The notes under the pieces were generated by a model. The model had not been told where the DNA came from, searched no databases, and saw only the letters and a list, made by a program, of their open reading frames with translations. Positions 41,073 to 50,283 of a DNA stretch of 64,000 bases are shown one piece after another. This stretch comes from JABJMC01 sp964473745 (GTDB lineage: Bacteria > Patescibacteriota > Gracilibacteria > UBA1369 > UBA12473), in contig CAYYQE010000003.1 in assembly GCA_964473745.1 (NCBI GenBank), positions 22,141-86,140 of the forward strand, written 5' to 3'. Each line of letters starts with the position of its first letter. Position 1 is the first letter of the stretch. The position numbers and the translations under genes are program-made.

Positions 41073-41461
41073 TATTCAACCGTTTCGGTTACTTCAGCAG
41101 CTTCTTCGGTGGATTCTTCGGCAGGTTCTTCGGTAGTTTCTTCTGCTTCTGGATCAGTTTCGGTTGTTTCAGCAGCTTCGACTTCATCTTCTCCGCCGCC
41201 GGTTAAATTTTTAATGCTATCAACCGCGTCATTAATACCTTCAGCGGCATTCTGAACATCTTCGGCGGCTTGTTGGGTCTGAGTTACTTTTTCTTGAATC
41301 CAGGCCCTGGTGTCAGTGATTTTAGTGCTGATGTTTTCGTAAGCTTCGGCAACTTCATCAATTACTGTGCCAATAGCGGTTTTAGTGTTTTCGGCACTTT
41401 CACAGCCAGTGAGACTGAAAACTAACAGGAGTGTTAAGAGGAGGGAGGAAAAACGCATCAT
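41072..41461 (-). CDS. small lipoprotein with coiled coil and acidic tail
   Basis: 129 residues. A lipoprotein signal peptide ends at the lipobox LTGC (Cys 20). A helical segment (about 35-90, AWIQEKVTQTQQAAEDVQNA) probably forms a coiled coil. The tail consists of Glu/Thr/Ala repeats (EETTEEPAEESTEEAAE). The low complexity and no known domain prevent a functional call. It is coupled by one-base overlaps to both neighbours, the zinc-ribbon gene and the PHP gene. Confidence 0.75.
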   Translation of the reverse strand: MMRFSSLLLTLLLVFSLTGCESAENTKTAIGTVIDEVAEAYENISTKITDTRAWIQEKVTQTQQAAEDVQNAAEGINDAVDSIKNLTGGGEDEVEAAETTETDPEAEETTEEPAEESTEEAAEVTETVE

Positions 41462-41772
41462 TATTTTTTGTTAAAGAGTTTGATGAAATTCCCATCGAAA
41501 TTCCGAAGAAAGTTTTGCATATCTAGAATGTCATTGGGAGTGATTACCTGTGGTTTTTTTCTAATTTTTCGGTGCTTTCGTTGGGTTGTCCCAAAAGAGA
41601 CGTTAATAATAGTATTGTGCTTACAAGTTGGACATTTCGCCTGTAAATATCCTTCTTTTAAAATTGTGCCGATGAGTGAAATGTCTTTTTCTTTGAAGCG
41701 ACTACTGCATTCCCGGCAGGTAATGTTTGCTTTGATTTCTTTGACGAGTTGTTTGAGTTCTTCGAATGTCAT
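41461..41772 (-). CDS. small zinc-ribbon protein
   Basis: 103 residues. Two CxxC knuckles, CREC (19-22) and CPTC (47-50), form a zinc ribbon, followed by a basic stretch (TTQRKHRKIRKKPQVI) and a C-terminal helix (NDILDMQNFLRNF). The basic region could bind nucleic acid. No named family recognised. It is 28 bp after gltX on the same strand and overlaps the lipoprotein gene by one base. Confidence 0.65.
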   Translation of the reverse strand: MTFEELKQLVKEIKANITCRECSSRFKEKDISLIGTILKEGYLQAKCPTCKHNTIINVSFGTTQRKHRKIRKKPQVITPNDILDMQNFLRNFDGNFIKLFNKK

Positions 41773-41800
41773 TTTTAGATCTTATATAGTGTATTTAAGT

Positions 41801-43288
41801 TTATAACTTTTCGACTGTTTGCGCAATTCGGTCTAAGGTTCGGTCTTTGCCGAGGAGCATTATTATTTCAAAAGCGCCGGGGGAATATTGTTCGCCACTT
41901 AAAGCCACGCGCAGTGGCCAGAGGACTTGGCCGTTTTTTAAACCAAGGCGTTCGATGGTTTTTATAAGATGTTCTTTGATAGTTTCTTCATCGTCGTAAT
42001 TGTTTAAAGTTTGCAGATCTTCCGCGCATGCTTGAAGGGATTGTTTAGCAATTTCAGGAGTGATTTTCATTTTTTCATGAGTGAGTAGGGCGAGGTCGTA
42101 ATCTAATTTTTCAGTCAAAAAGTAGCGAATCATGGCCGGGGCTTCGGCTAAGGTTTTGATCCTGGTTTGCACCGCGGGAAGAAACTTGTATGCGTATTCA
42201 TTATGTAAGTCGTCCGCGGTCCCTGTAAACCACGCTTCATTTTCAATCCAAGGATAAATCTTGCCCGCAAATTCCTCGGGAGAAAGTTCCCGTAAATAAT
42301 GGCCATTAAAGAAATCCAACCGTTCTAAATCAAATACGGCGCCGGCTTTATGAACTTTTTCAAGTGAAAATGCCTCAACCAATTGTTCCATGGAAAAAAT
42401 TTCTTGCGTGGAGCCGTCGCCGGGATTCCAGCCAAGCAAAGCAATAAAATTAATAAGGGCTTCTTGTAAATATCCTTTTTGAATATAGTCTTCCACGGCT
42501 ACATCATTTTGGCGTTTAGATAATTTGGATTTGTCCTTATTTAAAAGGAGTGGAATGTGCGCGAATTGTGGTTCTTTCCAGCCAAAAGCTCTATATAAAT
42601 AGATGTGTTTGGGGGTGCTAGGGAGCCATTCTTCGCCGCGAATAACGTGGGTTATGCCCATATAATGGTCATCTACGACATTAGCTAAGTGATAAGTTGG
42701 ATAGCCGTCTGATTTGACCAAAACTTGATCGTCGATGGTGTTGGATTCAAATTGCATGTCGCCGCGAATTAAATCGCGCCAGCGCAGGGTTTCGTTTTCA
42801 GGGACAGCCAGTCGAATGACATGCGGCGTGTCCTGCTCTAAAAGTTGGTCGATCTCTTTTTTGGGGCGAAAGCGACATTTTTTGTCGTACATGGGGGCTT
42901 GTTTGTTCTTTTGTTGCTCTTTGCGCATTTCATCTAAGCGATCAATTGAACAAAAACAGCGGTAGGCATGGCCAGAAGCGAGTAATTTTTGAATCTCTTG
43001 ATTGTAGGTGTCATTACGTTTGGATTGAATATAGGGCCCGTTTTCGCCAAGTTCGAGGTCAGTGTTGTTAGGATTGGGCCCTTCGTCGTATTCTAAGCCG
43101 GCCCATAGTATGGTTTTAATTAGGCTTTCAGTGGCGCCTTCTACAAATCGGGTGCGATCTGTGTCTTCAATGCGTAAGATTAGTTTTCCTTCGTGTTTTC
43201 GCGCAAATAAATAAGCGTACAGGGCGGTTCGGAGGCCGCCAACGTGTAGAAAACCGGTTGGTGATGGTGCAAAACGTGTTTTATACAT
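41801..43288 (-). CDS. gltX: glutamyl-tRNA synthetase
   Basis: 495 residues. The class I HIGH-type motif is FAPSPTGFLHVGG at the N terminus, and the KMSKS-type motif appears as KLSKRQNDVAVED. LRIEDTDRTR and YPTYHLANVVDDHYMGITHV are also typical. It charges tRNA-Glu, and probably also tRNA-Gln if the genome lacks glnS, as in many Patescibacteria; that cannot be judged from this window. First gene of a run with the zinc-ribbon, lipoprotein and PHP genes. Confidence 0.96.
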   Translation of the reverse strand: MYKTRFAPSPTGFLHVGGLRTALYAYLFARKHEGKLILRIEDTDRTRFVEGATESLIKTILWAGLEYDEGPNPNNTDLELGENGPYIQSKRNDTYNQEIQKLLASGHAYRCFCSIDRLDEMRKEQQKNKQAPMYDKKCRFRPKKEIDQLLEQDTPHVIRLAVPENETLRWRDLIRGDMQFESNTIDDQVLVKSDGYPTYHLANVVDDHYMGITHVIRGEEWLPSTPKHIYLYRAFGWKEPQFAHIPLLLNKDKSKLSKRQNDVAVEDYIQKGYLQEALINFIALLGWNPGDGSTQEIFSMEQLVEAFSLEKVHKAGAVFDLERLDFFNGHYLRELSPEEFAGKIYPWIENEAWFTGTADDLHNEYAYKFLPAVQTRIKTLAEAPAMIRYFLTEKLDYDLALLTHEKMKITPEIAKQSLQACAEDLQTLNNYDDEETIKEHLIKTIERLGLKNGQVLWPLRVALSGEQYSPGAFEIIMLLGKDRTLDRIAQTVEKL

Positions 43289-43337
43289 CGCGCGTAGGAT
43301 AGCAGATTAGGGCCCCGAGAGGAAGTTTGTTTGGGAT

Positions 43338-43366
43338 TTGACAAAAATCCAATAAGGATTTAGGGT
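43338..43366 (+). promoter_or_regulatory. promoter TTGACA-17-TAGGGT before an orphan gene
   Basis: A perfect TTGACA (43338-43343) with TAGGGT 17 bp on. The predicted start falls at the first unit of the CCACCCATAAC repeat. Confidence 0.55.
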
Positions 43367-43372
43367 TTTAGA

Positions 43373-43400
43373 CCACCCATAACCCACCCATAACCCACCC
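43373..43400 (+). repeat. 11-bp tandem repeat in the leader of the 43406 gene
   Basis: Two full copies of CCACCCATAAC (43373-43383, 43384-43394) and a partial third (43395-43400), ending 5 bases before the ATG. It is the most extreme case of the C-rich leaders in this window. Confidence 0.85.
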
Positions 43401-43405
43401 CAAAA

Positions 43406-43876
43406 ATGCCATCTTTAACTTGTGTCAGCCTCGCGGCTGAAATGGAACGACTCGAAAATGAGACAGTAATTAGTGATGCTCCCTGTGGGGCGGCCCCAGA
43501 TTATAGTGTGTCAGGGGCGATTTATGAATCACCAGCCAAGCAGGCTGCTGAGCTGAAGTCTAGGGGTTCGAGAGTTAATTTTTTTAAAAGTAAACCAGAT
43601 GCTTGCGAACATCTTGGTTCTGGGAATGCCCAGCGGATAGAAACTGGCGATGATTTTACCAACAAAATAGTCGGATTTGGCTCAAGGGGATGTCATGATG
43701 TGGCCCAGAGGATCAGGATGCAGCGGACATTTATGAATGCCGTGAGACCAGAGGATGATGTGGATGGCGCAATTTTAGAACGGGAAATTGTGGTAGTGCG
43801 TGAAACTTTGCGAAGAGCTCCGGTGGGTTGTCCGTTTTTGACTTTGGAGGAGTTTTTGAAAGAAAATGGTAAGTAA
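43406..43876 (+). CDS. uncharacterised orphan protein
   Basis: 156 residues, MPSLTCVSLAAEMERLENET. No family, signal peptide or membrane span recognised. Five cysteines are spread along the chain (positions about 6, 27, 67, 95, 142), and the C-terminal part is helical with many Arg (VAQRIRMQRTFMNAV, EREIVVVRETLRRAPVG). It is preceded by a TTGACA promoter and the CCACCCATAAC tandem repeat, and lies divergent from gltX and just upstream of ftsK. It could be small-molecule or nucleic-acid binding; I cannot say. Confidence 0.6.
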   Translation: MPSLTCVSLAAEMERLENETVISDAPCGAAPDYSVSGAIYESPAKQAAELKSRGSRVNFFKSKPDACEHLGSGNAQRIETGDDFTNKIVGFGSRGCHDVAQRIRMQRTFMNAVRPEDDVDGAILEREIVVVRETLRRAPVGCPFLTLEEFLKENGK

Positions 43877-43906
43877 TTGCCCCCCACGCTATTTCTGTTG
43901 TATAGT
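43877..43906 (+). promoter_or_regulatory. ftsK promoter TTGCCC-18-TATAGT
   Basis: TTGCCC (43877-43882), 18-bp spacer, TATAGT (43901-43906), 28 bases before the ATG at 43935. The -35 starts at the preceding gene's stop codon. Confidence 0.55.
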
Positions 43907-43934
43907 TTAGGACGCAACTAACCTGATTTTGATT

Positions 43935-46244
43935 ATGCCTCCTCGTAAAAAAACTCGTCGTAAAACAACTAAGCGCAAAACTCCTACTAAAAGAACGCGT
44001 ACACGTGCTCGGAAAGGAACTCAGATTAATATTGCTAGTCACGTCATGCGTGAGATTTATGCGGTAATTTATATGGCCTTTTGTGTGCTGACGATTCTTA
44101 GTATAAATGGAGGCTTGGGATTTGTGGGGCAGTTTTGGAATAACTTTTTGACCCCAATTTTTGGGTGGGGGCTTTATGCGGTGCCGATTTTGTTGGGTGG
44201 AATTAGTTTGGCGCTGTTTTTTGCGCGACGGGTGGAGTTTGATGCCACGCGGGTGCTCGGAATTGGCTTGATGATTGTTTCGGTTTTGGGAACGATTCAT
44301 TTAGCTGTACCAGCAGACGAGATTTATGAAGTAGCCCGAGTTGGTGAATACGGCGGATACATTGGATTTGTTTCGAGTTTTTTAGCGCGGCAAGTACTTG
44401 GGATAACAGGTTCATACGTGGTGTTTTTGGCTTTGTTTTTGATTTCAATTTTACTTACTTTTTCCGTGTCGTTACGCGAAATTATGATGTTGTTTGAATG
44501 GAAATGGGAAAAGAAAGATAAGAAAAAAGAGCCTAAAATTTTTACAAAAAAATCTATTCAAGAGGATGAAGATGACATGATTATTCACACTATGCGAGCA
44601 CAGGCTGGCGATGAGGAGGTTGTGTTTGAGTTTGAGGATAAGGGTGATAATGAAACGCTTCATCTCAAAAAAGTTGAACCAACTCAGGATGGAAAAGAGG
44701 CGGTTAGTGATGAGGCAGAAGAGGAAGATCCAGGATCGAAGATTCCAGTTGAAAAAATTGCGGAACAGCTTGAAAAAGCAGAGGCAGAGGCCGAGGAAGT
44801 TGATGAGGAAGAAATCCCGTGGGAGTTCCCGCCCTTAGATTTGTTAAGTGGGATGAAGGATGACGTTACTTTAAATGAGGTTCTTTTAAGAGAAAAAGCA
44901 GAAGCTATTAAAAATAAATTAAGTCAGTTTGGGATTGAGGTAAAAATGCATGATGTTCATGTGGGACCGACAGTTATTCAGTACACTTTAAAGCCGGCCG
45001 AAGGCGTGAAATTATCTAAAATTACAGGTTTGAAAAGTGATTTGGCCTTGGCTCTATCCGCAAAAGCTATTCGTATTGAAGCGCCTATTCCGGGTAAGCC
45101 ATTTGTGGGGATTGAAGTGCCAAATGATACGCGTGCGATTGTGCGATTGCGTGAATTATTGGAAAGTGAAGAATTTGAGGCTTTGCAAAAGAAAACTGGT
45201 TCTAAATTGCTTGTTCCGCTTGGTCGGAATGTAAGTGGCGAGCCAGTGGTAGCTGATTTGGCGAAAATGCCACATTTGTTGATTGCTGGGGCCACGGGTT
45301 CTGGTAAGTCGGTGGCTACAAATGCCATGTTACTTTCGTTTTTATACCAGAATTCGCCGAAGGATTTGAAATTGATTTTAATTGATCCGAAACAGGTTGA
45401 GTTACGGTCTTATAACGCGATTCCTCATCTGCTTACGCCGGTGATTACCGAGCCGGATAGGGCGGCAATTGCATTGCGTTGGGTAGTGGCTGAGATGAAT
45501 CGACGTTATACAGTTTGTGCGGATGCTGGGCATCGAAGTATTGATGATTACAACGCTGATCCGGATTCGCCGCAACGGATGCCAAAGATTGTGATTTTGA
45601 TTGATGAGTTGGCGGATATGATGATGGCGGCGGGGAAAGAAGTCGAAGCTTCGATTTGTCGAATTGCGCAGATGGCGCGGGCGGTAGGGATCCATTTAGT
45701 AGTAGCCACGCAGCGTCCGTCGGTGGATGTGATTACAGGTTTGATTAAGGCTAATATTCCGGCGCGGGTGGCTTTTACAGTGGCTTCGTCGATTGATTCA
45801 CGGACGATTTTAGATGGCATGGGAGCTGAGGATCTTTTGGGGCAGGGAGATATGCTTTATCTGTCTGGAACAATGGGTAAGCCGTCCCGTTTGCAGGGAG
45901 TTTTTGTTTCCACTGAAGAAATTCAAAAAGTATCTAATCGAGTTAAATTAACCGGAGATGATGAGCCGACTTATAATGAGGAGGTTACAGCCCGTAAAAC
46001 AGCTGGAATTAAAGTTAGTGGGGTGCCAAAATCAGAAATGGCAGGTTCGGATGATGATCTTTATGATCAAGCGATTGATCTGATTCGGCGTAACCAGAAG
46101 GCCTCGGCTACGATGCTGCAACGGCACCTGAAAGTTGGTTATTCCAGGGCGGCCCGACTAATAGATATGTTAGAAGAGAATGGGGTTGTCGGGCCGGCTA
46201 GTGGCGCCAAACCAAGAGAAGTTTTTGTGGCCAAAGAAGAGTAG
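43935..46244 (+). CDS. ftsK: FtsK/SpoIIIE DNA translocase
   Basis: 769 residues from ATG 43935 (MPPRKKTRRKTTKRK, a very basic tail; TTG 43929 is the alternative). Four or five membrane spans (about 35-175) are followed by an acidic linker, the motor domain with Walker A IAGATGSGKSVATNAML and Walker B IVILIDELADMMMAAGKEVE, and a C-terminal gamma winged helix (ATMLQRHLKVGYSRAARLID) that reads KOPS-type DNA signals. It pumps the chromosome terminus through the division septum. It has its own promoter. Confidence 0.95.
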   Translation: MPPRKKTRRKTTKRKTPTKRTRTRARKGTQINIASHVMREIYAVIYMAFCVLTILSINGGLGFVGQFWNNFLTPIFGWGLYAVPILLGGISLALFFARRVEFDATRVLGIGLMIVSVLGTIHLAVPADEIYEVARVGEYGGYIGFVSSFLARQVLGITGSYVVFLALFLISILLTFSVSLREIMMLFEWKWEKKDKKKEPKIFTKKSIQEDEDDMIIHTMRAQAGDEEVVFEFEDKGDNETLHLKKVEPTQDGKEAVSDEAEEEDPGSKIPVEKIAEQLEKAEAEAEEVDEEEIPWEFPPLDLLSGMKDDVTLNEVLLREKAEAIKNKLSQFGIEVKMHDVHVGPTVIQYTLKPAEGVKLSKITGLKSDLALALSAKAIRIEAPIPGKPFVGIEVPNDTRAIVRLRELLESEEFEALQKKTGSKLLVPLGRNVSGEPVVADLAKMPHLLIAGATGSGKSVATNAMLLSFLYQNSPKDLKLILIDPKQVELRSYNAIPHLLTPVITEPDRAAIALRWVVAEMNRRYTVCADAGHRSIDDYNADPDSPQRMPKIVILIDELADMMMAAGKEVEASICRIAQMARAVGIHLVVATQRPSVDVITGLIKANIPARVAFTVASSIDSRTILDGMGAEDLLGQGDMLYLSGTMGKPSRLQGVFVSTEEIQKVSNRVKLTGDDEPTYNEEVTARKTAGIKVSGVPKSEMAGSDDDLYDQAIDLIRRNQKASATMLQRHLKVGYSRAARLIDMLEENGVVGPASGAKPREVFVAKEE

Positions 46245-46255
46245 AAAATTGAGGG

Positions 46256-46284
46256 TTGACAAATTAAGAATATTAGTTTATTGT
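46256..46284 (+). promoter_or_regulatory. promoter TTGACA-17-TATTGT with C-rich leader
   Basis: TTGACA (46256-46261), 17-bp spacer, TATTGT (46279-46284), a leader of about 14 nt ending GCACCCC, then ATG 46305. Confidence 0.75.
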
Positions 46285-46304
46285 AAGAGCCTTTATTGCA
46301 CCCC

Positions 46305-46916
46305 ATGCCTTTATCCACCACCCCCAAACCACTGCGTTTGTTAAATCCGGAAGAAGCCTTTCAAGAAGTTCTGGTCGCCAATCCTGCTTATGAATCGTTT
46401 TTTTCTGAAGAAATGGAGGGGAGAGTGAAAGTAGGTTTGGGAAAAGACCTGATTAAATTGGCTGGAAAATATTTTTTTGAAGGAATAAATTGGCAAAAAG
46501 ATGGATATATTTGTGCTCAAAATTTTCGAAGATGTTGTGCTAAAATTAGGGACTGGTGCGGAGCCTGTGCTTTGGGAGAAGTTGAAGAAAAAGTAACAGG
46601 AGCATGGCAACGTCTTAGTGAATGTGAAAATGAAATTTATGCGTTATGGAATCAGGGACAAATGACTTCACACGATGAACGTGAGCAAAGTTTAGGATTG
46701 AAAAAACAAGCTGAATTCGGAATTGAACGTCGTCAACGTAGAGTGATAGTTTTGGCAGCGTTAGCAGCGGTTGCAATGGCTTTTGTAGCCACCCGTACTA
46801 ATGCTCCAGATGGTTGTGATTGTTCTGAGCCCGAATTTGATGGTGCTCCTAATTTTGAACCAGCAGAATCCGATAGCGGCGCCCAAATCTTTCTTCCTTA
46901 TGATGGCGACTGTTAA
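46305..46916 (+). CDS. uncharacterised single-pass membrane protein
   Basis: 203 residues from ATG 46305 (MPLSTTPKPLRLLNPEEAFQ); a TTG 9 bases upstream is possible. The N-terminal soluble part contains a Cys-rich stretch (ICAQNFRRCCAKIRDWCGAC, about 70-90), then a basic region (ERRQRRVIV) and one transmembrane span (about 151-167). The short C-terminal tail is acidic with CDC and a terminal Cys. Topology by the positive-inside rule: Cys-rich domain in the cytoplasm. No family recognised. It is probably co-transcribed with the next gene, 29 bp away. Confidence 0.6.
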   Translation: MPLSTTPKPLRLLNPEEAFQEVLVANPAYESFFSEEMEGRVKVGLGKDLIKLAGKYFFEGINWQKDGYICAQNFRRCCAKIRDWCGACALGEVEEKVTGAWQRLSECENEIYALWNQGQMTSHDEREQSLGLKKQAEFGIERRQRRVIVLAALAAVAMAFVATRTNAPDGCDCSEPEFDGAPNFEPAESDSGAQIFLPYDGDC

Positions 46917-46945
46917 TTCATTATAAAATTTTAATCCACCCAAAT

Positions 46946-47506
46946 ATGACAACAACTCCTCCTCCACCTTCAGAATCGGTTGAAATCCTTGTCCAAAATT
47001 CTCCGCAAGACGAAGTTGCCGAGCAATCTTTACAATCTTTTTCTCCCCAGCAGCTAGAAGCTATTACATGGATTGAGCAAAATACTTTCCAATGGATTTC
47101 GAAACCTATTATGGGACGAATGATTGGTTTAGTTAAAAAACTTCGAACAAATCCTCAAGATCCTTTAATGATTGATGATACGAAGATTTTGGAGGAAGCT
47201 TTTTATGTGGCAAAAATGGTTGCTCTGGAGCTTATAGAGAAATTTGCCGAAAGAGATCCTCAAGTAGGATTGGGGCATCAACAATGGAATGTTTTTAGTG
47301 GGATGTTTGAACGTTTATTTAAGGAGGGTGAAGAGCAATGGGATCCGCAGCGTCAAGTTTTGGGGCGTTTATTAAACAGGCACCTTGAGGCCTGGAGTCA
47401 CTATGTAGTTACTTCAATAGATAAAACTTCTCAGGTAGAACTTTTAAGCGCTGAAGCAGGTGCCGCAGTTGAGCACGTAGTCAAGATTGAACCGATTGAA
47501 GCTTAA
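46946..47506 (+). CDS. uncharacterised helical protein
   Basis: 186 residues. The start is Pro-rich (MTTTPPPPSESVEIL), and the rest is mostly helical (IEQNTFQWISKPIMGRMIGL, KILEEAFYVAKMVALELIEK, QRQVLGRLLNRHLEAWSHY). No known domain, signal or membrane span. ATCCACCC lies just upstream of the ATG, as at other orphan genes here. Its TAA stop overlaps the convergent secA stop. Possibly a partner of the preceding membrane protein. Confidence 0.6.
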   Translation: MTTTPPPPSESVEILVQNSPQDEVAEQSLQSFSPQQLEAITWIEQNTFQWISKPIMGRMIGLVKKLRTNPQDPLMIDDTKILEEAFYVAKMVALELIEKFAERDPQVGLGHQQWNVFSGMFERLFKEGEEQWDPQRQVLGRLLNRHLEAWSHYVVTSIDKTSQVELLSAEAGAAVEHVVKIEPIEA

Positions 47507-50235
47507 CCTCCGCAGCACTTCTTAAATTTCTTGCCGCTACCACACGGACACGGGTCATTTCGTCCAACTTTTTCATGCGTAACCGGGCTTGGTACGGAGT
47601 CTGCGGTCGGATTTTGCGCCATCATGGTAGGAGTTGGTTCATCTGCACTGACGACGGTTACATCTTTGGGATCTACTTTGGTTGGTTGTTTTTGAGGTTC
47701 TTTCATTGTGCTCCCGGCACTTATTTTTTGGGTTCCGGGAGTGGCAAAGGTGCCTTGGGCTATTTTTGAAGCATTGGTATTGGTTCGCATTTTCGTAGGG
47801 AGCAATGGCGCTAATTTGGCCTGTTCTTCGGCTTGGCGTAGTCTAACTTTAAACAGAGTGCTTATAATTTGGGTTTGAATCATATTATGTAATTCACCAA
47901 ACAGGGTAAAGGCTTCGTTTTTATATTCAATCAAAGGATTACGTTGACCATAACCGCTTAGGGAAACTCTTTCTCTGAGTTGTGACATTTCATTGATGTG
48001 CTCCATCCAAAGTGTGTCTAAAATTCGAAAAGACACGGCTCTTTCAATTTGTCGCATTAATTCTGGTGAAGGTATGGTTTTTTCTTTTTCGGCGTATTCG
48101 TTTCTTAAATATTTTTGGGCAAGGGGGACTAACTCCTCCGAGATTTTATATTTTTTGAGTTCTTCTTCGGTAAGCCTGTGTTCAGAATCATAATTAAGGT
48201 TACTTAAAGTTTCGGCGATTTCTTTGTAATTCCATTTTTCTTTGGTTTCTAAGGTGGCGTGGGCCATGACAATGTCATTGGCTTCTTTATCAATTAATTC
48301 GATGATTTCGTCATGAATATTTTCGTTTTCTAGAAATTGATTACGACGGGCATACATGATTTCTCGATGAGTGTTCATGACTGTGTCGTATTCCACTAAA
48401 TGTTTGCGAATATCAAAGTTTCGTCCTTCTACTTTCTTTTGAGCGCCTTCTACGGAACGACTTATCATGCGATTTTCAATCGGCATGTCATCTGGGATGC
48501 CAAGTTTTTCCATAGTGTTTTTAATGCGATCTGATCCAAAAAGCCGCATAAGTTCATCTTCCATGGAAAGATAAAATTGACTGGTTCCTGGGTCTCCTTG
48601 ACGCCCAGATCGTCCCCGAAGTTGATTATCAATACGTCGGCTTTCATGGCGCTCGGTTCCAATCACATAAAGACCCCCTAATTCAACAACCCCTTCTCCT
48701 AATTTAATATCAGTTCCACGACCAGCCATGTTAGTGGCAATAGTAACGGCTCCTTTTTGTCCGGCAGCAGCAATGATTTCTGCTTCCCGTTGGTGATGTT
48801 TAGCGTTAAGAACATTGTGTTTAATCCCTTGAACCGAAAGAAGTTTCCCAAGCATCTCGGATTTTTCAACCGAAATAGTTCCAATTAAAACTGGTTGGCC
48901 TTTGGCGTGAAGCTCTTTGACTTTTTTGGCAATGGCCATGAATTTAGCTTGCACAGTTTTGTAAATCACATCCGAAAGATCTTGGCGTATAACTGGTTCG
49001 TGCGTCGGAATGACGAGTGTTTCTAAATTGTAGATGGCCCCAAACTCTTCAGCTTCGGTAATAGCGGTTCCAGTCATCCCCGCAAGTTTTTCGTACATTC
49101 GAAAATAATTCTGAAAAGTGATGGTGGCCATGGTTTTGCTTTCACGTTTGATGGGCACTCCTTCTTTAGCTTCGATGGCCTGGTGAAGCCCATGCGAAAA
49201 TCGGCGTCCGGGCATTAATCTTCCGGTAAATTCGTCTACAATTACGACTTGGTTCTCATTAACAATGTAATCACTGTCTTTTTGATAAGCAGTTTTAGCG
49301 CGGAGGGCTTGTTCGATGTGATGGACTTCTTGAAAACCAGCATCAGTATAGATGTTTTCGACCCCAAGTAATTCCTCCATTTTTTTGATTCCTTCTTCTG
49401 ATAAAACCGCGGTTTTGGCTTTTTCATCGACATTGTAGTGCGTGTTTTCTGTTAACCGATCAACGAGATCATTATATTGCACATATTTTTGAGTTGATTC
49501 TTCGGCTGGAGCGGAAATAATTAAGGGAGTTCTGGCTTCATCAATAAGAATGGAATCCACTTCATCCACAATGGCGTAGTTTAAGGCGCGTTGTGTTTTA
49601 TGTTCTGTGAATCTGGCCATGTTATCTCGTAAGTAATCAAAACCCATTTCATTGTTAGTGCTGTAAGTGATATCCGCGGCATAGGCGGCTTTTTTGTCGT
49701 CTGCTGAAATTCCGTGTTTGTTAACTCCAACCGTCATTCCCAAAAAGCGATAAATTCCTCCCATCCATTCCGCGTCACGTGCGGCTAGGTAGTCGTTGAC
49801 AGTTACCACGTGAGCGCCTTTCCCAGCTAGGGCATTTAAATAAATGGGCATTGTGCACGCTAGGGTTTTACCTTCACCAGTTTTCATTTCAGTGTTTTTC
49901 CCTTCGTGAAGAATGATTCCTCCTAAAATTTGAACGTCGTAGGGGATCATGTTCCAGGCGGTTTCATGTCCACGAACGTCCCATTTTTCTCCCATAAGTT
50001 GGCGGCAAGTGAATTTTACTAAGGCAAAAGCCTCTGGTAAAAGATCATCCAAACTTTCATTGTTTTCAAAACGTTGTTTGAATTCGGCGGTTTTTTTTGG
50101 AATGTCCTCTTTTTTTAGGGTGTTTTGATATTCCGCTTCAATTTTATTGACGTGTTCAACAATCGGTTTAAGCCGAATGAGTTCTTTGTCATTGGGATCG
50201 CCAATGATTTTATTAATGATTTTTGTGACTACCAT
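47503..50235 (-). CDS. secA: SecA preprotein translocase ATPase
   Basis: 910 residues, full length. The Walker A region is EMKTGEGKTLACTMP, the DEAD-like motif is IVDEVDSILIDEARTPLI, and TNMAGRGTDIKLGEGV belongs to the second motor half. The C-terminal zinc tail is GRNDPCPCGSGKKFKKCCGG. It drives post-translational secretion through SecYEG, which the giant surface proteins, lipoproteins and SLH protein in this window would need. It lies 48 bp after the sugar-phosphate transferase gene on the same strand. Confidence 0.97.
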   Translation of the reverse strand: MVVTKIINKIIGDPNDKELIRLKPIVEHVNKIEAEYQNTLKKEDIPKKTAEFKQRFENNESLDDLLPEAFALVKFTCRQLMGEKWDVRGHETAWNMIPYDVQILGGIILHEGKNTEMKTGEGKTLACTMPIYLNALAGKGAHVVTVNDYLAARDAEWMGGIYRFLGMTVGVNKHGISADDKKAAYAADITYSTNNEMGFDYLRDNMARFTEHKTQRALNYAIVDEVDSILIDEARTPLIISAPAEESTQKYVQYNDLVDRLTENTHYNVDEKAKTAVLSEEGIKKMEELLGVENIYTDAGFQEVHHIEQALRAKTAYQKDSDYIVNENQVVIVDEFTGRLMPGRRFSHGLHQAIEAKEGVPIKRESKTMATITFQNYFRMYEKLAGMTGTAITEAEEFGAIYNLETLVIPTHEPVIRQDLSDVIYKTVQAKFMAIAKKVKELHAKGQPVLIGTISVEKSEMLGKLLSVQGIKHNVLNAKHHQREAEIIAAAGQKGAVTIATNMAGRGTDIKLGEGVVELGGLYVIGTERHESRRIDNQLRGRSGRQGDPGTSQFYLSMEDELMRLFGSDRIKNTMEKLGIPDDMPIENRMISRSVEGAQKKVEGRNFDIRKHLVEYDTVMNTHREIMYARRNQFLENENIHDEIIELIDKEANDIVMAHATLETKEKWNYKEIAETLSNLNYDSEHRLTEEELKKYKISEELVPLAQKYLRNEYAEKEKTIPSPELMRQIERAVSFRILDTLWMEHINEMSQLRERVSLSGYGQRNPLIEYKNEAFTLFGELHNMIQTQIISTLFKVRLRQAEEQAKLAPLLPTKMRTNTNASKIAQGTFATPGTQKISAGSTMKEPQKQPTKVDPKDVTVVSADEPTPTMMAQNPTADSVPSPVTHEKVGRNDPCPCGSGKKFKKCCGG

Positions 50236-50283
50236 TTGTTAGGAGGGAATTTATTTAAAAATAAGTCGCGGCCATTTTACTCT

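Noticed and set aside
43731..44300. 189-codon minus-strand frame opposite the ftsK start
   Set aside because: It is antisense to the basic N terminus and membrane spans of FtsK and to the orphan gene; composition is Ser/His-rich shadow-like.
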